The notes: generated from the sequence alone by a model not told the origin. 29,907 nt of DNA from Chloroflexota bacterium (GCA_030665485.1 DAOUZV010000001.1:1-29907); one strand, 5' to 3'; shown: positions 1 to 8,693, counted from the first letter of the stretch. Made by a program: numbers and translations.

Positions 1-1
1 C

Positions 2-892
2 GCCGAGATAATGGATATGGAGTTCTTTCAGTTTCATCCCACCGCGCTGCGCATACCGGGCGTTCCACCTTTTCTTATATCAGAGGCGGTCAGGGGCGAA
101 GGTGGCATACTGCGCAACGTGGAAAACCACCGCTTTATGCCTGATTATTGCGACGAGGCCGAGCTTGCGCCCAGGGATATTGTGGCGCGCAGCATTCTTT
201 CCGAGATGAATAAAACCCATTCCGACAGGGTATTTCTGGATGTTACTCACATTTCTCCAAAGATAGTTACCACCCGTTTCCCGCAGATCTTCCGCTTTTG
301 CATGGATCACGGGCTGGATATTACCAAGGTCGCCATACCGGTTGCCCCAGCGGCGCATTATACCATGGGCGGAGTCAGAACCAACATCTGGGGCGAGACC
401 AATATAGCAGGTCTTTTCGCCTGCGGCGAGGCTGCCTGCACCGGCGTTCACGGCGCAAATCGTCTGGCTTCCAACTCCATATTGGAGGTGCTGGTGTTTG
501 CCAAGCGCATTATGAACAGAACGCAGGAGGTGGCCAGTCCCAGTTCTTTGGAGCAGAGCGATGGAGGTATCAAAGCGCTACCCGTTCGTCATGTGGAGAC
601 GAGAAAGCCGTGGGTTACGCTGGCGCTGCTGCAATCGCTGCTGTGGGACAACGTCGGCATCGTACGTTCCAAGGAGCAGCTACAGGAGGCGGCAGATACA
701 CTTGCTGTGTGGGAGACCATGGTGGGTGAGCCAATGGACAGGCCTTCTTACGAGTTGAGTAACCTGGTGCTGGCAGGCCGGCTGATGACCGAGGCGGCAC
801 TGATACGGCAGGAGAGCCGTGGGGCGCACTTCCGCTCCGACTGCCCGGAGCCGTCTAACCAGTGGCTGCGGCATATTATGTTTCGCAAGTAA
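2..892 (+). CDS. nadB: L-aspartate oxidase, C-terminal part (5' end outside window)
   Basis: This is the C-terminal ~297 residues of a fumarate reductase/aspartate oxidase-type flavoprotein; the reading frame is open to the window edge, so the N-terminal FAD-binding part is missing only because of the cut. Visible motifs are FHPT near the start, RGEGG, AAHYTMGGV, and GANRLASNSILE, which supplies the conserved Arg and FAD contacts. The last motif and the ending ESRGAHFRSD are typical of NadB. The enzyme oxidises L-aspartate to iminoaspartate, the first step of quinolinate formation. nadC follows 12 nt downstream, which favours NadB over succinate dehydrogenase or fumarate reductase flavoprotein. 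No electron-transfer partner subunit is seen. Confidence 0.9.
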   Translation, partial: AEIMDMEFFQFHPTALRIPGVPPFLISEAVRGEGGILRNVENHRFMPDYCDEAELAPRDIVARSILSEMNKTHSDRVFLDVTHISPKIVTTRFPQIFRFCMDHGLDITKVAIPVAPAAHYTMGGVRTNIWGETNIAGLFACGEAACTGVHGANRLASNSILEVLVFAKRIMNRTQEVASPSSLEQSDGGIKALPVRHVETRKPWVTLALLQSLLWDNVGIVRSKEQLQEAADTLAVWETMVGEPMDRPSYELSNLVLAGRLMTEAALIRQESRGAHFRSDCPEPSNQWLRHIMFRK

Positions 893-904
893 GATTTTTA
901 AGAA

Positions 905-1759
905 ATGGATGATTCCCTCAAAAAACAAACGCAAAATATGATCAACATCGCTCTTGCCGAAGATGTCGCAGGTAATGACATCACAACGAATCTGGTGATT
1001 CCCAGCGATATGGTGGGCAAGGGCTCCTTTGTGGTAAAGGGCTCAGGGATGCTGGCCGGAATCGAAGTAGCCGGAATGGTTCTTGGTACGGTAGACCCGT
1101 CGCTTAACTTCACCGCGCTGATGAAGGACGGGTATACCTTGGCTTATGGAGACGTGGTGGCGGTTGTTGAGGGTAATCTTGCCAGCATATTTAGGGCTGA
1201 GCGGGTGGCGCTCAACTTACTACAGAGATTAAGCGGTATTGCCACGCAAGCGGCACTTTATGTCGATGCCGTAGCCGGCTTTAATGCCGAAATATACGAT
1301 ACGCGCAAGACCACCCCGGGCTTGCGAGGCTTGGAGAAGTACGCGGTGAAGACGGGCGGAGGCGTAAACCACCGCCGCGATTTAAGTGATGGCATACTAA
1401 TAAAAGACAACCACCTTGCCGCCGCCGCATCCGTTGGTCAGTCGCTTGCAGACGTGGCCAAAAAGGCAAAGGCCGGTGCGCCATCCGGCACTCTCGTCGA
1501 AGTCGAGGTTGAGACGGTAGAGCAGGCGCGGCAGGCGCTTGACGGTGGTGCCGAAATATTACTGTTGGACAACATGAGTACTCAAGATATGCGTGCCGTC
1601 GTCCAAATTGCTAAAGGCAAAGCTATGCTTGAGGCATCCGGCGGGGTGACGCTGGATACGGTGCGCGCCATTGCAGAAACAGGTGTCAATCGCATATCCG
1701 TTGGCGCGCTCACGCATTCGGTAAAAGCGCTGGATATTAGCTTGGAAATCAAGGTCTAA
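905..1759 (+). CDS. nadC: nicotinate-nucleotide pyrophosphorylase (quinolinate phosphoribosyltransferase)
   Basis: 284 residues, the normal length for the family. It condenses quinolinate with PRPP, releasing CO2, to give nicotinate mononucleotide. The diagnostic block is in the middle: DTRKTTPGLRGLEKYAV, then KTGGGVNHRRDLSDG and LIKDNH (roughly residues 132-170), carrying the Arg, Lys and His substrate contacts. Later blocks are VEVE, ILLDNM and EASGGV, followed by ISVGALTHS near the end, all part of the barrel. The ATG lies 12 nt after the nadB stop with only a weak purine-rich stretch ahead, so it is probably translationally coupled to nadB. No terminator is evident after its stop. Confidence 0.95.
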   Translation: MDDSLKKQTQNMINIALAEDVAGNDITTNLVIPSDMVGKGSFVVKGSGMLAGIEVAGMVLGTVDPSLNFTALMKDGYTLAYGDVVAVVEGNLASIFRAERVALNLLQRLSGIATQAALYVDAVAGFNAEIYDTRKTTPGLRGLEKYAVKTGGGVNHRRDLSDGILIKDNHLAAAASVGQSLADVAKKAKAGAPSGTLVEVEVETVEQARQALDGGAEILLLDNMSTQDMRAVVQIAKGKAMLEASGGVTLDTVRAIAETGVNRISVGALTHSVKALDISLEIKV

Positions 1760-1803
1760 TCACTTTAACTCTCCCCTAAGAACCCCTCATCTCATTTGGC
1801 AGG

Positions 1804-1832
1804 TTGATTATTACCATAGCAGCCCGTAAAAT
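1804..1832 (+). promoter_or_regulatory. sigma70-type promoter for the small-protein/CooT/CooC operon
   Basis: TTGATT (1804-1809), a 17-bp spacer and TAAAAT (1827-1832). It lies in the 109-bp gap after nadC and about 37 bp before the first start codon. The spacing is ideal and each box has one or two mismatches to consensus. A strong GGAGG follows at 1853-1857. This is sequence match only. Confidence 0.55.
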
Positions 1833-1868
1833 ATAAGTAGGTAAAGTTATTTTGGAGGCGCATTTAAT

Positions 1869-2069
1869 ATGAGCGAAAAAGAAGATTTTAAGACCATATT
1901 GGCTCATTACGTGCATCACAGCAAGGACCATGCCGAGGAGTTTGTGGAAATGGCCGACAAGGCTAGGGGCATGGGGGAAACCGCTATTGCCGACGCCATT
2001 ATGAAGGGCGTTGAGCAGACCAACAAGGCAACGGAGCTTTTTGAGGCCGCACTGAAGCTGTGTGAGTAA
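1869..2069 (+). CDS. small His-rich helical protein, putative metal-related partner of CooT/CooC
   Basis: 66 residues with no signal peptide and no membrane segment; predicted mostly helical from composition. Near the N-terminus H13, H17 and H21 are four apart, so they would line up on one face of a helix, with H16 next to them. One Cys (C65) lies at the end. GGAGG at 1853-1857 precedes the ATG at a somewhat long 11 nt. It is the first gene of an operon with the CooT-like and CooC-like genes (22 nt to the next). From memory, a similar HxxxHAEEF-type domain (DUF8180) occurs with or fused to CooT proteins; I could not check this. A role in nickel binding or delivery is inference from context and histidines. 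Confidence 0.7.
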   Translation: MSEKEDFKTILAHYVHHSKDHAEEFVEMADKARGMGETAIADAIMKGVEQTNKATELFEAALKLCE

Positions 2070-2091
2070 GTCTGATACTTAGGAGGAAGCC

Positions 2092-2280
2092 ATGTGTCTA
2101 GCCAAGGTATATCTAAAAGACGGCGGTGAAGAACGGCTTATTATGGAGACAGTGGCATACGCCGAACAAAAGGGCGGCAAGCTGCTGCTGAAGAACATTT
2201 TGAGGCAGGAAAAAGAGGTAGACGGCGAGATAGTATCTATCGATTTTTCCGCATCCAAGATAGTTCTAAAACCGGTTTAG
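2092..2280 (+). CDS. CooT-family nickel-binding protein
   Basis: 62 residues beginning MCLAKVYL, followed by a short beta-rich domain ending IDFSASKIVLKPV. CooT proteins are 60-70 residue homodimers whose Cys2 binds Ni(II). The invariant Cys2, the small size and the terminal I(D/V)F...S.I.L pattern all fit. A strong AGGAGG (2081-2086) sits five bases before the ATG. It lies between the His-rich small protein and a CooC-like ATPase, the same partnership seen in CO dehydrogenase maturation. The family is known, but the client enzyme is not encoded in this window, so 'nickel chaperone for CODH' is an inference. Confidence 0.85.
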   Translation: MCLAKVYLKDGGEERLIMETVAYAEQKGGKLLLKNILRQEKEVDGEIVSIDFSASKIVLKPV

Positions 2281-2313
2281 GTTAATTATATACGGGTACA
2301 AGCGAGGAACATG

Positions 2314-3108
2314 ATGAAGAAGGTATCTATTTCGGGCAAGGGCGGAACTGGCAAAAGCATGCTTACCACCCTGCTTTCAGGCATTTTAACAGAAAAGGGC
2401 TATACGGTGCTCACCGTCGACTCGGACGATTCCAACCCGGGCCTTTACCGCATGCTCGGTTTTGACGAGGCGCCCAGGCCGCTTATGGACCTGTTTGGCG
2501 GAGAGAATCAGATTCTTACCGAGATAAAGTACAGGCAGCAGAAAGACGATAAACAGCCCACCGCAGAGTGGCTTAACAAAGACAAGTTTGAAATGAGCGA
2601 TATTCCTGAAGACTATATGATTCACCGTGATGGCCAGAAGCTGCTTTCTGTTGGTAAGATTTCGGCGGCATTTGAAGGCTGCGCCTGCCCTATGGCCGAG
2701 GTTCTCAAGATATTCCTCGATAAGCTGGAACTCAAAGAAAAAGAGATTATGATTGTGGATATGGAGGCCGGCGTCGAGCATTTCGGGCGCGGCGTTGATA
2801 AAAGCATTGATACTGTCCTTATTCTGGTCGAACCCACTGTCGAATCAATATCACTGGCATCGAAGGTGTACTATCTATCGCGTGGCTCCAAGATAGACAA
2901 TATCTGGGCGGTGCTTAACAAGATCCCCACAGGGGCCATTGCGGATAAGGTAAAAGGTGAGCTTGAAAAAAGAAAGATTAAAGTTGCCGGCACCGTTTAC
3001 TACGATCCGCAGATAGCCGAGTACGCGCTTGAGGGCAAACCACTTACTCAGTCGCAGGCAAAAGAGGAAGTAAGGCAAATAGTAGAAGTGCTGCTCAAAG
3101 AGGCTTGA
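2314..3108 (+). CDS. cooC: CooC-like nickel-insertion ATPase (MinD/ParA superfamily)
   Basis: 264 residues from the ATG at 2314. This ATG is preferred over the one at 2311 because GAGGA (2304-2308) then sits five bases upstream. A deviant Walker A, GKGGTGKS, is at about residues 8-15, and VDSDDSNPGL follows. A CxC pair (about C113 and C115, in EGCACPMAE) matches the dimer-interface metal site of CooC1. IVDMEAGVEHFGRG is the typical CooC Walker B region. Family members hydrolyse ATP and load nickel into carbon monoxide dehydrogenase; relatives serve other nickel enzymes. The preceding CooT-like gene supports that role. No cooS, acs or hydrogenase gene is visible, so the target is unknown. Confidence 0.88.
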   Translation: MKKVSISGKGGTGKSMLTTLLSGILTEKGYTVLTVDSDDSNPGLYRMLGFDEAPRPLMDLFGGENQILTEIKYRQQKDDKQPTAEWLNKDKFEMSDIPEDYMIHRDGQKLLSVGKISAAFEGCACPMAEVLKIFLDKLELKEKEIMIVDMEAGVEHFGRGVDKSIDTVLILVEPTVESISLASKVYYLSRGSKIDNIWAVLNKIPTGAIADKVKGELEKRKIKVAGTVYYDPQIAEYALEGKPLTQSQAKEEVRQIVEVLLKEA

Positions 3109-3119
3109 AGCTTAATGCA

Positions 3120-3377
3120 TCACTCGGGGTAAATATCCACAAAACCGCCGCAATCTATTTCCGTGGGTACAAAGAGCACGCCCTGTTCCTGCAACTCGTT
3201 TAACCTGTCCCAGTTTCCGCCCTTAACCTCCGCTTTTATGGCATCGGTTTCTTCACGGGACGGAACGTTGTCTCCCAGCATCTCGGTGCAGTATCCCCAT
3301 TCGGTAACCATATCCGTATAAAAGCTGCTTATGAAGTGCTCGCAGTAGCTACAGTGCGGTATCAAACTATCGTGCAT
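3120..3377 (-). CDS. conserved-looking small four-cysteine protein of unknown function
   Basis: 85 residues, soluble and acidic, with Cys at 9, 12, 30 and 76 (C-x2-C-x17-C-x45-C) and aromatic residues clustered around the first three. Such spacing could hold zinc or an Fe-S cluster, but I do not recognise the family. On its own strand GAGAGGA lies about 11 nt before the ATG, and a reasonable promoter lies upstream (3401-3430), which argues that it is a real gene. It is convergent with the CooC gene (11 nt between stops) and divergent from apt. I cannot assign a function. Confidence 0.65.
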   Translation of the reverse strand: MHDSLIPHCSYCEHFISSFYTDMVTEWGYCTEMLGDNVPSREETDAIKAEVKGGNWDRLNELQEQGVLFVPTEIDCGGFVDIYPE

Positions 3378-3400
3378 ATTATCAAATATCCTCTCACTTT

Positions 3401-3430
3401 AGTATAAAGTATAAGCACCTTACTTGTGAA
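3401..3430 (-). promoter_or_regulatory. promoter for the minus-strand four-Cys protein gene
   Basis: Read on the minus strand: TTCACA (3430-3425), an 18-bp spacer, TATACT (3406-3401). The start codon lies about 24 bp beyond the -10 box. It is back to back with the apt promoter. Sequence match only. Confidence 0.45.
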
Positions 3431-3432
3431 TA

Positions 3433-3452
3433 TATATGACCTACGTCATATA
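3433..3452. promoter_or_regulatory. perfect inverted repeat, candidate operator between two divergent promoters
   Basis: TATATGAC-CTAC-GTCATATA: two perfect 8-bp arms around 4 bases. It fills the space between the two divergent -35 boxes, 2 bp from one and 4 bp from the other. The TGAC-N4-GTCA core has the size of a dimeric helix-turn-helix site, for example of the CRP/FNR class. No regulator is identified here. Confidence 0.5.
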
Positions 3453-3456
3453 AAAC

Positions 3457-3486
3457 TGGACAGGCAAACGCCGCTACAGTTATAAT
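3457..3486 (+). promoter_or_regulatory. sigma70-type promoter for apt-mtnA-mtnP-metE
   Basis: TGGACA (3457-3462), an 18-bp spacer and a perfect TATAAT (3481-3486). It lies about 50 bp ahead of the apt start codon and is the strongest promoter match in the window. Confidence 0.65.
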
Positions 3487-3536
3487 CGCCTTAACAAATC
3501 AAGTTTAAATATCAGTATCTATTTGGAGGTTTGAAA

Positions 3537-4049
3537 TTGGATTTAAAGGAATATATAAGGGATGTGCCCGATTTTCCGCAAAAGGGGATCATATTCAAGG
3601 ATATCACCACGCTGCTTCAGAGTCCTGAGGCGTTTAAATACGTAATAGACCGCTTTGTTGAAGAATACAAAGATGAGGGAATAGAAGGTATTGTGGCCAT
3701 GGATGCCAGGGGCTTCATCTTCGGCGCTCCGCTGGCTTACCAGTTAGGCGTTCCTTTTATACTGGGGCGCAAGCCGGGCAAGCTGCCCGCGGCATGCATT
3801 TCGGCCAGCTATGCGTTGGAATATGGCACCGATTCTCTGGAAATGCACACTGACTCCATTAGCCAGGGGCAGAAGATACTGATAGTCGACGATTTGCTGG
3901 CTACCGGCGGAACCATGTCAGCGGTAATTGAGCTTGTGGAAAAGCTGGGCGGAGAAATTGCCGGTATAGCTTTTGTGGTTGAGCTTACGTTCATACCAGG
4001 ACGGCAGAGATTAGGCGATTATCCCATATTATCATTGGTGCAGTATTAG
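3537..4049 (+). CDS. apt: adenine phosphoribosyltransferase
   Basis: 170 residues, the usual bacterial length. It converts adenine and PRPP to AMP. FKDITTLL lies near residue 21, EARGF is replaced by DARGFIFGAP, and the PRPP loop is ILIVDDLLATGGTM. The start is placed at the second TTG (3537), which leaves six bases after GGAGGT (3525-3530) and gives MDLKEY at the N-terminus, matching the Bacillus form; the TTG at 3531 directly abuts the ribosome binding site. It heads the operon with mtnA and mtnP, whose phosphorylase step releases the adenine that this enzyme recycles. Confidence 0.95.
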   Translation: MDLKEYIRDVPDFPQKGIIFKDITTLLQSPEAFKYVIDRFVEEYKDEGIEGIVAMDARGFIFGAPLAYQLGVPFILGRKPGKLPAACISASYALEYGTDSLEMHTDSISQGQKILIVDDLLATGGTMSAVIELVEKLGGEIAGIAFVVELTFIPGRQRLGDYPILSLVQY

Positions 4050-4058
4050 GTGGTGTTA

Positions 4059-5090
4059 GTGAAAGCTATTGAATGGGCCAAAGGAAAAGTAAGACTAATA
4101 GACCAGACCAAGCTTCCAACAGAAGAGGTATATATAGAAATAGACAACTATGAGGAGCTTGCCTGTGCCATAGAGGATATGCAAATACGCGGTGCTCCGG
4201 CCATAGGTGTTGCCGCAGCGTATGCGGTGGCGCTGGGCGCAGATAAAATCGAGGCAACGTCGAAACAGGATTTTCTGGGCCAGCTTAAGGTAGTATTGGA
4301 TAGGCTGGCTGCTACCAGACCCACCGCCGTCAACCTGTTCTGGGCACTGGAGCGCATGGACATGGTGGCTCAATCCGGCAAGGACATCGAAGCCATCAAG
4401 GCTGATTTATTAGTCGAAGCATTGCGCATGGATGCCGACGGTGAGGAGGCCAATATGCGCATGGGCGCCTACGGCGCAGAGCTCATAGAGGATGGCTATA
4501 CCATACTTACCCACTGCAATGCCGGCGCGCTGGCTACGGAGGGATATGGAACGGCGCTGGGAGTAATCCGTGCAGCACATGGTCAGGGCAAAAAGATTCA
4601 GGTTTACGCCGATGAGACTCGCCCGCTGCTTCAAGGTGCGCGCCTTACCGCATGGGAGCTGATAAAGGATGGAATCGCGGTAACACTGATTACCGATAGC
4701 ATGGCTGGTTATTTCCTCAAAGGTGGCATGATAAACTGTGTAATCGTCGGCGCAGATAGGATTGCGGCCAATGGCGATGTGGCCAACAAGATAGGCACAT
4801 ATAGCGTAGCAGTTTTGGCTAAAGAGAATAACGTTCCGTTCTACGTGGCAGCGCCCACCTCGACAGTCGATCTGTCGCTGGCATCTGGAGATGAGATACC
4901 TATTGAGGAACGCAAGGCCGAGGAGGTTACGCATATCAAGGGAGTTGCGGTTGCCCCGGACGGCGTGAGTGTAGCAAACCCGGCGTTTGATGTTACACCG
5001 CATAAATACGTATCCGCAATTATCACGGAAAACGGCATAGCCAAAGAGCCGTACCTGATGACGTTAAAAGATATGGTTCGAGGCAAGTAA
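4059..5090 (+). CDS. mtnA: methylthioribose-1-phosphate isomerase
   Basis: About 343 residues, of the eIF2B-alpha-like fold. It isomerises 5-methylthioribose-1-phosphate to methylthioribulose-1-phosphate. Signature blocks are [27 protein letters not shown] with the catalytic Cys, [19 protein letters not shown], and [18 protein letters not shown] with the catalytic Asp. GTG codons at 4050, 4053 and 4059 are all possible starts. The last is chosen because AGGTGG (4048-4053) lies five bases upstream and the protein then begins with the family-typical KAIEW. It acts on the product of MtnP, encoded next. Confidence 0.93.
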   Translation: MKAIEWAKGKVRLIDQTKLPTEEVYIEIDNYEELACAIEDMQIRGAPAIGVAAAYAVALGADKIEATSKQDFLGQLKVVLDRLAATRPTAVNLFWALERMDMVAQSGKDIEAIKADLLVEALRMDADGEEANMRMGAYGAELIEDGYTILTHCNAGALATEGYGTALGVIRAAHGQGKKIQVYADETRPLLQGARLTAWELIKDGIAVTLITDSMAGYFLKGGMINCVIVGADRIAANGDVANKIGTYSVAVLAKENNVPFYVAAPTSTVDLSLASGDEIPIEERKAEEVTHIKGVAVAPDGVSVANPAFDVTPHKYVSAIITENGIAKEPYLMTLKDMVRGK

Positions 5091-5106
5091 GTAACTGGAG
5101 GAATTG

Positions 5107-5970
5107 ATGAGCGAAGCAAAGCTGGGAGTGATTGGCGGCAGCGGTCTGTATAAAATCGAGGGGCTTGAGGATATAGAAGAGGTCAAGGTAAATACGCCAT
5201 ATGGCGATCCCAGCGATGTTATCACCGTCGGCATGTTTGAGGGAGCACGCGTCGCTTTCCTGCCAAGGCATGGCACAGGACACCGCATAAACCCTTCTGA
5301 GATTCCTGTGCGTGCCAATATCTACGCTTTAAAATCGCTTGGAGTTGAGAGGATAATTGCGGTAAACTCCTGCGGCAGTTACAAAGAGGAGATAACGCCT
5401 GGTCATTTGCTCATCCCGGACCAGATAATAGATCGCACCAAGGGGCGGCCCAGCACCTTCTTCGAGGGTGGAATCGTGGCGCACGTGCCCTTCGCCGATC
5501 CATTCTGTGCGGACTTGAGCGATGTGCTATACAAAGCAGCGCAGGATGTGGGAGCTACGGTGCATAACGGCGGAACCTTTGTTGTTATGGAAGGGCCTCA
5601 GTTTTCAACTAAGGCCGAGTCGTTTCTGTACAAGTCGTGGGGGGCCAGCGTTATCGGCATGACTGTTATTCCGGAGGCCAAACTTGCCCGTGAGGCGGAG
5701 ATTTGCTATGCTAGCGTTGCCTGTGTAACCGATTACGATTGCTGGCACCAAACACACGAAGCAGTTACCATAGAGATGGTGCTTGCCACCATGGCCAAGA
5801 ACATAGACGCCTCCAAGCAGATTATTAAAATAGCGGCTGGCCGCATCTCTGGTGAAAGGGGATGCATCTGTGCCAGGGCTCTTAAAAATTCGATAGTAAC
5901 AAATCCCAAGGTCATAACGCCGCAGAAGAAGCATGACCTTGGGATTTTAATAGGTAAATACATTAAGTAG
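5107..5970 (+). CDS. mtnP: S-methyl-5'-thioadenosine phosphorylase
   Basis: 287 residues, PNP/MTAP family. It phosphorolyses methylthioadenosine to adenine and methylthioribose-1-phosphate. Visible are GVIGGSGLY at the N-terminus, PRHGTGHRINPSEI (phosphate site), SCGSYKEEITPG, EGPQFSTKAES, GMTVIPEAKLAREAEICYA, and VTDYDCWH near the adenine site; the Asp in the last block indicates 6-aminopurine preference. The ATG at 5107 has GGAGG (5097-5101) five bases upstream and is preferred over the TTG at 5104. mtnA upstream and apt before it handle both products, so the three genes form a salvage unit. Confidence 0.95.
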   Translation: MSEAKLGVIGGSGLYKIEGLEDIEEVKVNTPYGDPSDVITVGMFEGARVAFLPRHGTGHRINPSEIPVRANIYALKSLGVERIIAVNSCGSYKEEITPGHLLIPDQIIDRTKGRPSTFFEGGIVAHVPFADPFCADLSDVLYKAAQDVGATVHNGGTFVVMEGPQFSTKAESFLYKSWGASVIGMTVIPEAKLAREAEICYASVACVTDYDCWHQTHEAVTIEMVLATMAKNIDASKQIIKIAAGRISGERGCICARALKNSIVTNPKVITPQKKHDLGILIGKYIK

Positions 5971-5978
5971 GATAGGTG

Positions 5979-7013
5979 GTGGGAGCTTTCAAACCTAACT
6001 GTTCAGCGACAGCCATAGGCAGTATGCCCAATGTGGACGCTGGTGAGGCGCTTGACGTTGTGCTCAAGTATCTGCCTGATATACCCGTATGGCCGCAACT
6101 GCCCAAACGCTCGTTTCTGGAAAACATGTATGTGCAGTACAGCGAGGGCTTTCCTGGCGTTGTTCTCGATCACGAAAACGAGCGTATATACGTCGACTGT
6201 TCCAAGTCACTGGATGACCAGCTTGAGCAGCTGTATCAGGCGCATATAGATAACGACATAGATAAGTACCCGCTTACAGGGGACTACGCTGCTGGTTTCG
6301 ATAAGCTCATAAACGATGGCGTAAGCTCTCCCGTCGCGGTAAAGGGGCAGGTTATCGGGCCCATCAGCTGGGGGCTTGCCGTTACCGATCAGAACCGCCG
6401 CTCTATAATCTATGATGACGTTCTGTCTGATGCGGTAGCCAAACACCTCAAGCTCAAAGCTGCATGGCAGGAAAGGGAGCTGCGCAAGCTATCTGGCAAC
6501 ACAGTGTTTTTCCTGGATGAGCCTTATCTGTCATCACTGGGTTCGGCGTTTGTATCTATCTCCAACGAAAAAGTAAAAGAAATGATTGATGAAGCCCTTT
6601 CCGGATTAAGCGGCCTTAAGGGCATACACTGTTGCGGGGTGACCGACTGGTCGCTGCTTCTGAGTACAACTATTGACATTTTGAGCTTCGACGCTTATAA
6701 CTATTCTCAAAGCTTAAGTTTATATCCTGAGGATTTAAAAGCTTTCCTTAGCCGTGGAGGGATAATCGCTTGGGGCATCGTTCCCACCACTGAGGACGCA
6801 CTTGAACAAGAAACGCCAGAAAGCCTATTAACTCGTCTCGATGAGGCGTTTTTATTACTTACCGAGAAAGGGATCGCGAAAGAGGACTTGATTGAGAGTT
6901 GCCTGATAACACCTTCGTGTGGACTAGCCTCTATTCCCAAAGAGGCTGCGTATACAGCGTTAAAATTAACATCTGGTGTCTCATATCTGCTAAAGAAGCG
7001 ATACAACAAATAA
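5979..7013 (+). CDS. core-type methionine synthase (short MetE-like, probably cobalamin-methyl dependent)
   Basis: About 344 residues with only the C-terminal MetE/UROD-like barrel, against about 750 for full MetE. Features: an N-terminal FKPNCSATAIGSMP, GPISWGL mid-protein, LDEPYL at about 179-184, and zinc-ligand candidates in GIHCCGV (H217 and the Cys pair 218/219) and in TPSCGL (C314). The N-terminal folate-binding half of MetE is absent. A protein of this layout, core-MetE, was described from Dehalococcoides mccartyi as methylating homocysteine with methylcobalamin. The neighbours (ahcY, metK, mtn genes) support that role. GTG at 5976 is an alternative start. The corrinoid donor is inferred. 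Confidence 0.8.
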   Translation: MGAFKPNCSATAIGSMPNVDAGEALDVVLKYLPDIPVWPQLPKRSFLENMYVQYSEGFPGVVLDHENERIYVDCSKSLDDQLEQLYQAHIDNDIDKYPLTGDYAAGFDKLINDGVSSPVAVKGQVIGPISWGLAVTDQNRRSIIYDDVLSDAVAKHLKLKAAWQERELRKLSGNTVFFLDEPYLSSLGSAFVSISNEKVKEMIDEALSGLSGLKGIHCCGVTDWSLLLSTTIDILSFDAYNYSQSLSLYPEDLKAFLSRGGIIAWGIVPTTEDALEQETPESLLTRLDEAFLLLTEKGIAKEDLIESCLITPSCGLASIPKEAAYTALKLTSGVSYLLKKRYNK

Positions 7014-7028
7014 TATCGGAGGTAAGTA

Positions 7029-7268
7029 ATGGGTTTCTTCAAGGGTCTGATTGATTTCATAACAGGGCGTAAAAAGGAAGAAGCACCGACGGCCGCTCCA
7101 GTGGAGGAGAAAGCGCCGAAACCAGCGCCTGCTCCTGAGCCGGTAGCCGAGGCTCCAGCAGTGGAGGAAGCTCCGGCGACAGAAGAAGCGCCAGCAGCGG
7201 AGGAAGCTCCCAAAGCGGCACCGAAGCCAAAAGCAGCGCCGAAGAAGAAAAAACCAAAAGCCAGTTAG
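7029..7268 (+). CDS. small low-complexity Ala/Pro/Glu/Lys-rich protein of unknown function
   Basis: 79 residues. The first ~15 (MGFFKGLIDFITGRK) could form an amphipathic or membrane-surface helix. The rest is disordered-looking, with imperfect repeats of the form (V/T/A)EEAPA, and the last third turns strongly basic (KAAPKKKKPKAS). An excellent GGAGG (7018-7022) lies six bases before the ATG, and the gene follows core-metE by 15 nt, so translation is credible despite the composition. It resembles in style the acidic tail on this organism's S17. No family recognised; it could be a spacer or adhesion-type peptide, or bind ribosomes or nucleic acid. Confidence 0.65.
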   Translation: MGFFKGLIDFITGRKKEEAPTAAPVEEKAPKPAPAPEPVAEAPAVEEAPATEEAPAAEEAPKAAPKPKAAPKKKKPKAS

Positions 7269-7280
7269 GGCGTGTTTTAA

Positions 7281-8693
<1,413 letters not shown>

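Noticed and set aside
1760..1803. Terminator after nadC
   Set aside because: The stretch has C-rich runs but no complementary arms followed by T residues.
4410..5003. 197-codon minus-strand frame
   Set aside because: Lies wholly within mtnA, whose catalytic motifs are in frame on the plus strand.
6707..7213. 168-codon minus-strand frame rich in Ala, Ser and Gly
   Set aside because: It is the mirror image of the EAPA-repeat gene and the end of core-metE. The plus-strand reading has the GGAGGT and the operon position; the minus frame has neither.
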